A stretch of 64,000 nucleotides of DNA, from NCBI RefSeq assembly GCF_033807715.1, contig NC_084606.1, positions 37,072,401 to 37,136,400 on the forward strand, read 5' to 3'. The notes beneath the pieces are model-generated. The model was not told the origin of the DNA. It saw only the letters and a list, made by a program, of their open reading frames with translations, and made no database searches. Positions 48,748 through 59,758 of the stretch are shown here, one piece after another; within the stretch, counting starts at the first letter, position 1, and each line of letters opens with the position of its first letter. This DNA comes from Cololabis saira. Lineage: Eukaryota; Chordata; Actinopteri; Beloniformes; Belonidae. The position numbers and the translations under genes were made by a program.

Positions 48748-49740
48748 GTTGCCTGCAGAGCCACATACATCGGAGGCTCTGCAGGCAACACTAACAGCTG
48801 CTGTAAAGGCCTATAGCAGACTAGGTCTCACTGTGAACACTGTGAAGACGGAGGTACTCTGCCAGTGGAACTCCCCTCCCCCAACTCGACCACCATCACC
48901 TGTCTTTAACATCGATGACAAGCCTCTTGCAGTAGTCCCAGACTTTAAATACCTTGGGAGCATCCTATCCGAAAACTGCAGCATGGACAATGATGTTCAA
49001 AACCGAATAAGATCTGCCTCAGCCTCCTTTGGTAGACTCCGTAAGAGGGTGTATATGAACAAAGACCTCAACATTCACACCAAAGTAGCAGTCTACCAAG
49101 CCATTTGTGTCTCCACACTCCTGTACGGCTGTGAAGCCTGGACCCTGTATCGCCGACATGTACAACAGCTGGAGAACTTCCACATCAAGTGTCTCCAACG
49201 CATCCTTGGGCTCACATGGCGTGATCGTGTACCACACACAGAAGTGCTGAGCAGAACTGGTACCAAGAGCATGGAGGCCACATTTCTCCAATACCAATTA
49301 CGATGGGCTGGCCACACCATCAGAATGCCAGATGACAGACTCCCACGCCAATTGCTGTACGGTCCACTACATCATGGCCAACGATCTGCAGGAGGGCAAA
49401 AGCGGAGATACAAGGACCAGCTCAAGACAACCCTCAAGAAGTGTGGAATACAGCACACGCAGCTGGAAAGGTCTGCCTTGGATCGTCCTCTCTGGAGGCA
49501 ACTATGCCTTTCTGGGCTTCAACGTTTTGAAGAGGAGAGGAGTGCAGCGAGAGAAAGGAAACGCCAGAAGAGGAAGATAGTCCCTGCAGCCAAGACCAGC
49601 ACAACAAACACTAACCTCACATGCCCCCACTGCAATAGAACATGTGGCTCTCGCATTGGACTTTTCAGTCACCTCAGAACCCACCAACAGAAGAAGTAGA
49701 AGTCATCATCGGACACGATGGACTACCATAAGTAAGTAAG
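48748..49740 (+). mobile_element. 5'-truncated LINE inserted into the TGATTC-tailed element
   Basis: It carries the C-terminal reverse transcriptase part and a zinc finger, and ends in an (AAGT)n tail. Its 5' junction shows a 15-bp inverted copy of its own first sequence (48748-48762 against 48775-48789). Confidence 0.7.
48770..49699 (+). pseudogene. LINE reverse transcriptase C-terminal half with Cys/His finger
   Basis: The open stretch holds LGLTVNTVKTEVL, FKYLGSILSENCSMDNDV, VCVSTLLYGCEAWTL-like sequence (AICVSTLLYGCEAW), and LRWAGHTIRMPDDRLPRQLL. It ends with a finger CPHCNRTCGSRIGLFSHLRTH. These are thumb and C-terminal features of non-LTR reverse transcriptases of the I/RTE-type groups; the precise clade is not certain. 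The catalytic YADD part and endonuclease are lost by 5' truncation. The remaining frame is undamaged. Confidence 0.82.
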
Positions 49741-50130
49741 TAATACAGTAAAATAAAAATAAAAATACAAAAGCAAACAAATATATGGAGATAAAATAAG
49801 AGATAGAATAAAGTAAAATGTATAAACAGAAATAAACAGAAATGTACAATATGAGGATTAAAAAGTGCCGGATATGAGTCTTTACAAAAAGTGACGTAGG
49901 ATGACAGATGACAGATAAAATGTATAAACAGAAATGAACAGTATGTACAATATGGGGTTTTAAAGTATTGGATTTGAGTCTGTACAAATGTTACGGGGTT
50001 GGAATATTTACGTTAATGTAACGTAGAGTGGGATGGGGGGGCAGTCCGTAGTAGTCGGGGGGAGGGGGGACCGGGGCCTTGTTGACGAGGACAGCTGCAG
50101 ACGGGAAAAAACTTTTTTCCTTTAACTTCT

Positions 50131-51734
50131 GTTAAATGTCTGTGTCTCCAAGTTGCTAAACAGAAATCACAACCATGTCTCCCTCAATCCTTCACTGGAA
50201 AATAGAACTTTCCCACCTTCATCTTTCACAAACAAACTGGAATATCCCACCCTCATCCGTCACTGGAAATTAGAACCATCCAGAAACGTGGATGCAACAA
50301 TAGACAAACTTTGTTCAACACATGGCTGTGGCCCAACAATTAAAAGCATCACAAACCCCTCTGGCCAGCACTGACAAACATCTGTGTTTGTATGTCCTCA
50401 CACATTTTAAAGCCTCTTTCTTAGTTTAAAGGAGGTTTGAATGCAGACAGGAATAGTTTTAATCAAAACACCTGTAAATATATATACATAGGCTACATGT
50501 TTATATAATATCTCTTCTGTTTTCAGAGTTGTGACTGAAAACAGAAATGATTGTCCATCACTGGAGATATTAGTCTACTCGGTTAAATGTCTTGTACGTT
50601 AATTTATTTTTTTTGTGTAAGATGTGTTTATATTTCACAACAGCTGCTTGTTCAGAGCAGAAACCTCAATGTATCTCTTAGAACTGAGACTTAAACTAAA
50701 CAGTCACACCTTGTTCAAACACTTGATGAAATTAAAAATAAATAAATGAACAAAGCTCCAAGTGTAGAACATCTCGTGGATTTTACATTTATTTTTCATT
50801 GCATAGAAAAAACTGCTGAACACGCAGAGATACGTCTCATCCAGTTCTTGACATATATTCTTGTGAGAAAGTGAGCAACCCCTCCCCTTCTCACCATCAC
50901 CGGACTTTTTTAATGTGTGTGTCAGAGTGGAGGATTGGGCGTGGTCTGCGGGGGAGCAGCACACAGGTGTGCCTGGTTCTGCTGATTGTGGCACACCTGT
51001 GTCCAATCAACCTCTCCACCCTGCCTGGGTTTATAAACAGCAGCTGCATACTGGAAGAGGGGTCTGCTGAATGGAGGAAGCTTGCTGAGAGGCTATGCCC
51101 CATTGTGCCTTCTTTTTTGGAATGCTGATTTTTGCCTTCGCCTGTATGTCTGTGGTTTTTTTTTACATCAAATTTTTGCCTTATTTTTTTGGCATTCTAC
51201 GCTCTGCAAGGTTTTTTTTACACCTCATCACCCAGGTCCAGTTTTGCCTTGTCCCCTTGTATGTGGGGAGGCCGCTCTGGTTCCACACATTTCTTTATTG
51301 CGCTTCATTTAGTTTTTCATAAAACAATCAAATGTTTGGTTTGATCAACAATGACACTTATGTTTGTGTCAGAATAGGAGAAGGCAAATAAATAGATAAA
51401 TAAATACATTTACATCATTCCACTGCCTTGGAGAAGATTAATCCCACCTGACACCTCCCGGTCCAACGTAGAAACTCCATTAGTTTGGTCCAACCAGGAG
51501 TGAATGGTAAGATGAGGACATTTGTCAGCACTGGGGTTTGGTCCTTAAACGCTGCAACAGACCGTCAGTTCAGATCAATAACTGCTGATAGAGACCCTGT
51601 TTTAATCCCTAAACTGTCTTCATTGAACATCTTACTGGTGCTGTCTTCTGTCACTGAGTAGTAAATGTCTTACCACTAATTAGCTGAAGTTGTCCAGATA
51701 AACCAGTTATCAGTTCTCCATAGCCCCTTCTGGG
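50131..51734. other. Unassigned stretch
   Basis: Apart from the possible promoter at 50959-51037, I see no supported gene or element. AT-rich sequence and short chance frames only. Confidence 0.4.
50959..51037 (+). promoter_or_regulatory. Possible promoter: hairpin, CCAAT and TATA box
   Basis: A 13-bp inverted repeat (ACACAGGTGTGCC at 50961-50973, GGCACACCTGTGT at 50990-51002) is followed by CCAAT (51003-51007) and TTTATAAA (51030-51037). The spacing suits a pol II promoter, perhaps of a retroelement. No gene is recognised downstream; the T-rich region to 51330 has only unconvincing frames. Confidence 0.3.
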
Positions 51735-51995
51735 TTCTCCCCCACTCAGATCCGCAACTGCACAGACTTACCCACCTTCAAATCGCATCTCAAAACTCAC
51801 CTCTTCACAACAGCTTTTAAGGTGTGATTTTTTTCTTATCCTTTATCTTATCTTTTGTCTCTTATCTTTTTTTTATCCTGTGGTTTTTAATCTTTAATTT
51901 TCTTGATCTCAACATTTTATCTTTGTGTCTGTGAAGCGTCTTTGAGATCTTTTAAAAGCGCTCTATGAATAAAATTGATTATTATTATTATTAGA
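51735..51995 (+). mobile_element. LINE 3' end (L2-type) with (ATT)n tail
   Basis: The translation around 51737-51825 reads NSLPPTQIRNCTDLPTF-like sequence and KSHLKTHLFTTAFKV, the last residues of L2/CR1-group ORF2. It is followed by a 3' UTR ending AAAGCGCTCTATGAATAAAA and ATT repeats. Strongly 5'-truncated. Confidence 0.72.
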
Positions 51996-52205
51996 TGTAT
52001 TTGTCCATTAAGGTGGATCCTAGGAAACCACTGGACCCCTAAATGGTTTGTCTCAGGGACATGGATGAAGATTCATGAAAACAAGATTGGAGCTATTTGG
52101 TTTGGGAGGTTTGATCTACTTCCAAATCATGTTTCCATACAGTTTGCCCTCTATGATTAGATTGGTGTTAATCAAACAACTCCAGAAAAAATATAGGTCA
52201 GAAGC

Positions 52206-52277
52206 GGCTCTGTGGCGCAATGGTAGCACGTCTGACTCCAGATCAGAAGGTTATGTGTTCAACTCACATCAGGGTCA
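52206..52277 (+). tRNA. tRNA-Trp (CCA)
   Basis: The 72-nt gene folds as a tRNA. The acceptor stem GGCTCTG/CAGGGTC is fully paired with two G-U wobbles. The anticodon arm is TCTGA-CTCCAGA-TCAGA with anticodon CCA, and discriminator A is present. Box A (GGCGCAATGG) is close to vertebrate tRNA-Trp, and the T-arm is TGTTCAACTCA. It differs from the usual gene at several positions but all stems hold. Its 3' flank is shared with the copy at 58010. Confidence 0.82.
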
Positions 52278-52498
52278 TAATGAACTTTCAGTTTTGTTTT
52301 ATCCATCGTCATGAGTTCACCAACCAGACTAACTTTAGCTGCAACAGAAAACTTTGATATGTACCTGGAATTGTTCTGCCTGGAAAAGTCTGCACCATCA
52401 CCTGCCTTGAAGAAAGGATGAACAATCTTTAAATAAAAGGAATTTCATTTGTTTATTCGTTCATTTGTTGATTCTGCAGATTCACACATTTTGGAGTC

Positions 52499-52580
52499 GT
52501 TGTTGTAGCTCAGTGGTTAAGGTGATGGACTCAAAATCCATTGGGGATTCACCATGCAGGTTCATATCCTGCCAACAATG
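52499..52580 (+). tRNA. Ser-type tRNA body with a CAA (Leu) anticodon
   Basis: The 82-nt fold has acceptor stem GTTGTTG/CAACAAT (one G-U pair at the end). Its D-arm resembles tRNA-Ser (AGTGGTTAAGG), and the variable arm (GGGGATTCACC) is degenerate. The anticodon arm is ATGGA-CTCAAAA-TCCAT. Overall it most resembles vertebrate tRNA-Ser(UGA), but positions 34-36 read CAA. The B box is altered (GGTTCATATCC). It is probably a pseudogene, or a tRNA-like gene with changed identity. Confidence 0.6.
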
Positions 52581-52651
52581 TTTAATGTCTGAATGGGGAA
52601 AAAATCTTAAACTCGGACAAAACTCTGATTTAAAATGTTGTATTGACACCA

Positions 52652-53411
52652 GGGCCCGGTTTTTCAAAAGTAATCCGCTCGGATTTTGGATAAGGGCTTG
52701 GATCAAATCATGAAAATGGGTTTTTCAAAAGACAAAACGGATTACGTAATCGGATTAGATCACGTAATCCAATCCTGGTTTTGATCTGGATCAAACCTTC
52801 AGTTTGGGTTTTTCAAAACTTTTTAGTAGGATTGGGATCACTTTGATCCAAAAAATCGGGATTAAACTGATCCCATCAGAAGGGTGGATTCAGCGTAGAT
52901 TTCAGGCCCAAAATGTAATGAAACTTTAAAATTGTATCAAATAACACTATATTTGGATCATGCAGTATAGCCTACAAGATATCCTATTTATTCATAAGGT
53001 TTTAATTTGATTTGTTCATCCGTCAGGCTACAGTGATTAGGTAGGTTATAACGTATTCAGCCTTTCAGTACAGGCCTACAGCAAAGTAGAAAGAGTTTGG
53101 CCTCATAAAATAATCCCCCAAACAGCTTTCAATATTGACCACAAATAATATATATCATTCTGTCACTAATTATAATATTATAATTCATCACAATCAAAAA
53201 TATTTTTGTTTTGTTTTTAGATGATTTTTTAGTGATGCATGCAATGATAAAACAGAATAACAAAGCAATGGCAATGGCATCACTGGTTTTTGAAATCCAA
53301 AACAAATCCAAATCAGAAATAGTGTCTAACTATTGCGTCCCTTGTTGCACGTCCTGTTTGCTCGTTCTGGCAGAATGCAGGAGGTTGGTCAGGGTCTCCA
53401 AGAGGGTGTTT

Positions 53412-53448
<37 letters not shown>

Positions 53449-53731
53449 GTTTCACATACAAATAAACTTCATTGACCCCACACTGGCTATTCTACTTGTT
53501 GCTCTTTACATATCTATAGTTCTACATTGTGTTTCCTACCCTATTTGGGCACTGGTTATCCAGATTTTGATCCTGAAAAGTTTCTATCCGGATCAGATTG
53601 ATCCAATCCGATGTTGCTTTGAAAAACCGGCTCAAAAGTAAGCTGGATTACGTGATCCTGGATAGCAAAAAAAAGGGTTACTAAATCCGGATCAATTTGA
53701 TCCGGATTAAACCTTTTGAAAAACCGGGCCC
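52652..53731. mobile_element. MITE with GGGCCCGGTTTTTCAAAAG inverted ends
   Basis: The left 19 bases are repeated in reverse complement at the right end (CTTTTGAAAAACCGGGCCC). The interior repeats GGATTA/AATCC motifs in both orientations near both ends. A (TG)n tract lies at about 53417-53443. No protein is recognised. The target duplication is unclear. Confidence 0.82.
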
Positions 53732-53741
53732 ACTGCATTAA

Positions 53742-54941
53742 GGGCCTGATTTACTAAAGGTTTGCGTGTGTAAAAACGTGTGCAAACTTGACATCACCCG
53801 CAAAGCAATGTGCAAGCTGATCTACTAACAGCGTGCAAAGAGGACTGCGCCTCTCAAATGAGCAAAATAGCACACGCTGTTCATTTAGTACCTTTGCCCT
53901 GATGAATAATCAATATGGGGCGTACCCGCCAGAAATCACTAAATACTGGGAGGGAAAGATGCAAATAGGTCCATTTACCACGCGCAATGAGATTTACCAA
54001 GCCTGAAAGTTTTTGCGGGGATTGTGATTGCGTCTGTATTTAATACGTTCGAAAGGAAGGTGCTAATCTCCACATGCAAAAGGAGAAATATTTTATTTGA
54101 ACGTTAAATCGAGTATTATTCAGCAAAAGGTTGCCACAGGAGGCACATTCATTTTTTTATTTGTGATAATAAATAAATCACATGTTTTCATGGAGAAAAA
54201 AGTGTTTCTTATTGTGCGCCTATACTTGTTCTGCAGTTGTCATACCCCGGTGTTGTGCCGTATTCAGCACCCCTGCCGTGAAAAGCACCCCCTCGTCTGA
54301 CAAAAATGATATTCTCATTCCGTGTCACGTTCTGTTTAGCGTCCAGTTTTGTCTTAATGATTCATGTTTAAATGCGCTCATGGTTTCCACAATAGTCATA
54401 CTTTCCCACAATCACAGTCACAGATAACAAAAATCGGGTAAATGGTTATTGATGTCATTAATTAATAGCCTGCTTACTGTGTTGTCTTCCATAATATTTG
54501 TAAATATATATAATATAAACTCCTAAGTATGTGTTTGTGTGAGTGTGTATATATAAATATATTGAAGTGTCAGTGTGTTGTTTTTTTTCTTGGTCTACTT
54601 ATCATTGAATATACGAGGGGGTGCTTTTCACGGCAGGGGTGCTGAATACGGCACAACAATTTGCCTCTTCCACTAATATCTCTAACTCCAACTCGTCAAA
54701 TTTCATTTTGCGCTTGCGACTATATCCTGCTTTCCATCCAGACTCTCCATGGCGCAGAGTTTGCGCTCGCAAACCGTAAGACACGCAACACCTCATTTAA
54801 ATACTGCTGTTTGCACCTGTTATCAATTGCGCAGCAATCTTAGTTGATCACCCGCAAACCACACAACAACAGCACGTGCAAACTTTTTCAGTGCACACGC
54901 AATTTAGTACTCTTTATTTAGGATCTTAGTAAATCGGGCCC
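53742..54941 (-). mobile_element. Harbinger-type element, degenerate, with nested MITE
   Basis: The ends GGGCCTGATTTACTAAAGG and GATCTTAGTAAATCGGGCCC are flanked by TAA on both sides (53739-53741, 54942-54944), fitting the 3-bp targets of Harbinger elements. On the minus strand it retains the start of the Myb-like protein (KRKMKFDELELEILVEEAN, about 54720-54658). That frame is cut by a nested MITE. It is homologous to the element at 56564-57457, in inverse orientation. Confidence 0.85.
54251..54658. mobile_element. Nested MITE with about 44-bp terminal inverted repeats
   Basis: The left arm begins TGTTGTGCCGTATTCAGCAC and the right arm ends in its reverse complement. They pair through a CCCCCTCG motif. 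It interrupts the Myb-like frame of the Harbinger-type element after the codons for EEAN. Confidence 0.85.
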
Positions 54942-55389
54942 TAAGTGTGTAATACTTTCATGTCAACAAAAACACACTGACTGAAGCTGTTCTGTGCTTT
55001 AGTTTCTCTCCACAGAGATCGTAGCGGGGATAGAGATGCGCCTGTTTTAGGTTTGTTACTCTTATTCATATTCTTATATCAACCAAAGCTTATTTATGTA
55101 CGTTTACACAATGGTGTGTCCAACTACTCACTGCTTGAGGATTAGACTAAATTAAAATGATATTGCTCTTGGTGCACCTCTACATATGTTATCTTTCAAA
55201 GACATGTTGACACTGACCAGCTGCAGCATTGAGAAACCTTTTTAGCAGAAAAAACAGCAACTGCTCATGGTGTCTGGAGGTGTTTTTATTCTTAATGACC
55301 ATTGTTCACTAGAATCAGCCATGCAGATAACATTGTACAAAACAGCTGATACCCCATCAGGGAATCGGAGCCCGGCCTTCTGGCAGAGA

Positions 55390-55625
55390 TACTGTCCACT
55401 ATACTAACAAAGATTTGAAAGAACAGTTCCAGATCAGAGCTGGCACAGAAATTGCGGTCATGAAATCCTTTGAGCGGATGGTGTTGAGCCACCTGAAGGA
55501 CATCACAGGGTCCCTGCAGTTTGCCTACCGTGCAAACAGGTCGGTGGATGATGCAGTCAACATCGGACTGCACCACATCCTGCGTCACCTCGACACCCCA
55601 GGGACGTATGCTTTGAATTCGGCTT
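55390..55625 (+). pseudogene. LINE reverse transcriptase fragment (Rex1-like)
   Basis: The translation VMKSFERMVLSHLKDITGSL, QFAYRANRSVDDAVNIGLHH and LDTPGTYA matches the fingers region before the first catalytic block in Rex1/Babar-type LINEs. Only about 75 codons survive. Confidence 0.72.
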
Positions 55626-55828
55626 TGAATCCTATAAAAAATCTCTGATTCTCAAATCTCATTTATTTTATATGATTGATTTGAAGATAACTTCAAAGCC
55701 AATGTTCAAAGATTCGAAGAAAAGGAACAGGTAAAATATTTCCCGCAGAATGAGTCTTTCAGAGCAGCCAGGAGAAAACCTGCAGTATCCATCTTGCTGT
55801 CAAGAAGTATAGCAGAGACTTTTTAAAG

Positions 55829-56056
55829 CAGCACAATGTAACTTTTCCACCTTAATATAATATTTCCAGAGTCATTGTTATGGTACATCAACTTCCAACT
55901 TCCAACTTGACACCTCTGTCATGGTCTGATGGGTCTGTATCTCCTTCACTGGCACGTGTAACTTTGAGGAGCATGATAGGAACCCTTCCACACTACTGGT
56001 AAAGCACTACCGCTTTTGTCCAAAGGAGCCGCCAAACTCAAAGTTACATTGTGCTG
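55829..56056. mobile_element. Short MITE with CAGCACAATGTAACTTT ends
   Basis: A 17-bp terminal sequence is repeated in perfect reverse complement at the other end (AAAGTTACATTGTGCTG). The total is 228 bp, non-coding. Confidence 0.8.
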
Positions 56057-56321
56057 GATACATGTATGACTTTGCAGTAACATAATTTGAACTTGGAAAA
56101 CCACTCCAGTCCTCTACTTGGTGCTCAGGACAGGAAGGCCGACCATCTCTTTCTCGCATTGGGTCTCATGTAGAACTAACTTTTGTTGCAGTTCCTCAAC
56201 TGACCAAAGCCAGTCAATCTCCATCCACCTGCACTTTAAAATATCCAACTTTACAGCAAGAAAGAAACATATTAATTGAATGGTATGAAAAAAAACTGTC
56301 ATATGCACCAAGGAGAGCATG

Positions 56322-56395
56322 GGCCCTGTGGCTTAGTTGGTCAAAGCGCCTGTCTTGTAAACAGGAGATCCTGGGTTCAAATCCCAGCAGAGCCT
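56322..56395 (+). tRNA. tRNA-Thr (TGT)
   Basis: The 74-nt fold has acceptor GGCCCTG/CAGAGCC with one C-A mismatch. The D-arm is GGCTTAGTTGGTCAAAGC, the anticodon arm CCTGT-CTTGTAA-ACAGG (anticodon TGT), the T-arm CTGGG-TTCAAAT-CCCAG, and the discriminator T. Body and promoter boxes agree with vertebrate tRNA-Thr genes. Confidence 0.85.
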
Positions 56396-56563
56396 TTAAA
56401 CTCCTTAACACAAAAGTAAGGATGTAACTCCTGTAATGTTTAAAACCACATACATTGTGGAAAATATCCAATTTCTGGGTTTTCCACGTGGTTGGATAAA
56501 GTCTTCTCCTCTGCTAAGGAGGAAACTGTTTGTCAACACTGACAATGTTTCTCCGTGTACTAA

Positions 56564-57457
56564 GGGCCCGATTTACTAAGATCCTAAATAAAGAGTACTA
56601 AATTGCGTGTGCACTGAAAAAGTTTGCACGTGCTGTTGTTGTGTGTTTTGCGGGTGATCAACTAAGAATGCTTGCGCAATTGATAACAGGTGCAAACCGC
56701 AGTATTTAAATGAGGTGTTGCGTGTCTTACGGTTTGCGCCATGGAGAGTCTGGATAAGCAGGATAGTCGCAAGCGCAAAATGAAATTTGACGAGTTGGAG
56801 TTAGAGATATTAGTGGAAGAGGCAAATAAACACATTCATGAACTACAGCAAAGAAATTTAAACATTACCAAAAGAAACGCAATATGGGAGAAAACCTGCG
56901 ATAGAATAAATGCAGTTGGTAAGACAAAAAGAACGTCAGATGAGGTTAAAAGAAGGTGGCAAGATATAAGGCGAAGAACTAAAGAAAAAGTGGCCTTTAA
57001 TAAAACTTGTGCAACCATTTTTAAAATAGCATGCAGCAGAATAAAGACTCTCTCTCTGCGTATTCTTTGAGTTTGGCGATGTCGCCTCCTTGCCACAATA
57101 ACAGCAGCCATCGGTGCGTAATGCTGGGCAGATTAGCACCTTCCTTTCCAACGTATTAAATACAGACGCAATCACAATCCCCGCAGTAACTTTCAGGCTT
57201 GGTAAATCTCATTGCATGTGGTAAATTAACCTATTTGCATCTTTCCCTCCCAGTATTTAGCGCTCTCTGGCGGGTACGCCCCATATTGATTATTCATCAG
57301 GGCAAAAGTACTAAATGAACAGCGTGTGCTATTTTGCTCATTTGAGAGGCGCAGTCCTCTTTGCACGCTGTTAGTAGATCAGCTTGCACTTTGGTTTGCG
57401 GGTGATGTCAAGTTTGCACACGTTTTTACACACGCAAACCTTTAGTAAATCAGGCCC
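56564..57457 (+). mobile_element. Harbinger-type element with a Myb-like gene
   Basis: The ends GGGCCCGATTTACTAAGATCC and TTTAGTAAATCAGGCCC are flanked by TAA on each side (56561-56563, 57458-57460). It encodes the Myb/SANT-like accessory protein but no DDE nuclease, so it is non-autonomous. Confidence 0.87.
56741..57070 (+). CDS. Myb/SANT-like DNA-binding protein of a Harbinger element
   Basis: The start ATG (56741) follows a short leader. The product is 109 residues. KMKFDELELEILVEEANKHI, NAIWEKTCDRINAVG and SDEVKRRWQDIRRRTKEKV form the three-helix Myb/SANT-like domain with its spaced Trp residues. In Harbinger elements this partner protein binds element ends and recruits the transposase. 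The C-terminal part beyond about residue 90 seems cut short, since family members are longer. The frame itself is open. Confidence 0.8.
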   Translation: MESLDKQDSRKRKMKFDELELEILVEEANKHIHELQQRNLNITKRNAIWEKTCDRINAVGKTKRTSDEVKRRWQDIRRRTKEKVAFNKTCATIFKIACSRIKTLSLRIL

Positions 57458-57998
57458 TAAGTGTTTCACGTAACATTTCCTAAGCAGTAGAAAGCAGACT
57501 GAACTCTTGTAATATTTTAACAGCCCTCATTCATATTGAGATGATTGTTGTTGCTCACAGAGGAACAGCCGTTGGCTGACCGTCACTGCCAGGGTTCTTG
57601 AGAAAGCTGTAATCCAGTCAGGAGTGGGTACAAAGAGAGAGCTCTGTACATTCAAATGACAATGTCAATTGTCATTATCAATCCTCTCCAAGTCTATGGT
57701 CTCTTTCTAAGAGGATGCTGTTTCCACATGTCTAACTGAATATACCTGCAAACATGAAGACGGTAATCAAGAAGTTGTTGTATAAGCTGAGGGACAAATG
57801 GAGGTAAGTAGCTAGTGATATTGAAGAAACTATCATCGAATAGTTACTTTCCCTGACATGGAGACTGCTCATCTGGTCGTAATGCTGGTAAACTGTGACG
57901 TCTCCTGCAGCTGTTTCAGGAACTTCCCTGCAGCGTTGGTGGTATATATTGGTCAGCATGGCTGCTTGACAAGCAGTTCACCAACTTCAGATAAGAAA

Positions 57999-58255
57999 AA
58001 GTCAGAAATGGCTCTGTGGCGCAATAGTAGCGCGTCTGTCTCCAGATCAGAAGGTTATGTGTTCAACTCACATCAGGGTCATAATGAACTTTGAGTTTTG
58101 TTTTATCCATCCTCATGAGTTCACCGACCAGACTAACTTTAGCTGCAACAGAAAACTTTGATATGTACCTGCAATTGTTCAAGTCTGCATGATCCCCTGC
58201 GTTGAAGAAAGGAGGAACAAATGATGATCTTTAAAAAAAACGAATTTCATTTGTT
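57999..58255 (+). repeat. Second copy of the tRNA-Trp segment
   Basis: This region matches about 52195-52480, including the tRNA and some 180 bp of 3' flank (GAGTTCACC, AACTTTAGCTGCAACAG, GAATTTCATTTGTTTAT). Several small indels separate the two. Confidence 0.88.
58010..58081 (+). pseudogene. tRNA-Trp (CCA) pseudogene
   Basis: It is the same 72-nt body as the gene at 52206. An A-to-T change breaks the anticodon stem (TCTGT against TCAGA), and the D-loop GG is AG. The anticodon CCA is kept. Confidence 0.75.
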
Positions 58256-58791
58256 TATGAGGAGAAACAGGGCAAGTTTATTTGTATACCACATTTCATC
58301 TACGATTCAAAGTGCTTTGATAAAACCATTTTAAAACACGAGGAAAAAAATATGTGTCAAAGTGATAAAATAAAATGATCCAGTTTTATAAAGTTTCTAA
58401 ATTGTCTTGTTCTGCAGATTCACACACACATTCAACTTGCAGGTTGGGGTGGCCGTATGCCACTTTCTGCGCTCATGGTCCGATGTTCAAGTAATGACTT
58501 GAATGTGAAAAGTTGTGGTCCTTCATGCACACATCAATTCTGGTGCAGCCACATTTTTGTTCTTCCATCATTCAAGCTATTTGTCCATCCCTGCTGGGTC
58601 TCCTGTAATTTAACAGTTAAAAAATACAATACCAGCGTTATTCACGCTGCTGCAGCACCTGGAAGTCTGAATAACTATCCATGGATGGGCACACATCTGC
58701 TGGATTCTGCGCTTTTGTTCACAGTTCATGTCGTGTTGAGTTCAGTAAAGACTTTACAGAAGAACAACTAACAAAATTGCTCATGTTGTCT

Positions 58792-58849
58792 GGTTCCATG
58801 CTGTAATGGTTAGCACTCTGGACTCTGAATTCAAATCTCAGTGGAACCT
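58792..58849 (+). pseudogene. tRNA-Gln (CTG) pseudogene with internal deletion
   Basis: The 5' half (GGTTCCATGCTGTAATGG, TTAGCACTCTGGACTCTGAAT) and the 3' end (TCAAATCTCAGTGGAACCT) match vertebrate tRNA-Gln. About 14 nt covering the end of the anticodon stem, the variable loop and the start of the T-stem are missing. Confidence 0.82.
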
Positions 58850-59758
58850 GCAAGCTGATTTGATGTTTAAGGTGTTAATGGTCATGCTTTATGCAACCTT
58901 CTCACTTACTGAAAATTATAGGTATAAAAGCCTTTAAAGTGTGCCACATGAAGAAAAAGCAATGTTGGAAAGAGGAGTGAGCAGACAGATAAACACATGG
59001 ACACATTTCGTGGTATTCTTCCATTAAAGAAAGAAAAACCCACATTTCTCCCTGAAATATTTTAACTATAGATGATACATTTTGTAACATTAACTAATGA
59101 AAGTAAAACATTTGTTTTGAATTTTTCTGTTTTCAACAGAATCATTTAATAAAACAAACTCCTAAAATTCTCCTGGAAAAAAATGATTGTGAAAAATAAT
59201 AATAGTAAAACTGCATTTATATTTCCCATGTTACAAAGAGGAGAGTTAAAGCCAGTAAGCAGCTTGAACCAGCAGTAAAACAATTGCCAAACAATTGCCA
59301 ATTTGGTATTGGCCATTTGGCCAATACCAAATATCTTACTTGGATTAATCTTTGTTACAGTGTGCTTCTCTCTTCTGGTGCATCCCCAGACCTCCCAAGA
59401 TCCAAATCTTCACATGTTGAAAAACTTGTCCAAAGGTTCAACCACTAAATCTGCTGTTAGAAAAAGCTCACAGCACCTGGTATTCCCAGGCGGTCTTCCC
59501 TCCAAAACGGGCTCACGCTGGCTTGGCTTCCAAAATCAGACAAAATCAGGCCCGTTGAGGCTGGTCTGGCTGTAACTGATAAGCATGGTTTCACAACTGT
59601 CTTTTATTCATTCATTTGTTTATTTTTTATATTTTTATCCCCAATTTCCCCCCCCCCCCCATTTTTTTCATCACCCAGTGCTTTACCTAAGTGACAGTCC
59701 TGGGCATGGCTCCCTCTACCAGCCCCGGGAGGCCCTACACTGAGCTCAGGTCTCCTTC

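Larger units (their letters stand above)
48667..50130 (-). mobile_element. LINE/SINE 3' region with a (TGATTC)n tail, split by another LINE
   Basis: The tail CAGAATCAGAATCAGAAAGG at 48669 is followed by TTTATTGCCAAG, the reverse of a GGCAATAAA-type 3' end. The same ending closes the element at 38822. Sequence typical of this tail (CACACACAAGGAATTTGTTG) stops at about 48747 and resumes at about 49740 with AGTAAAATAAAAATAAAAAT. Confidence 0.6.
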
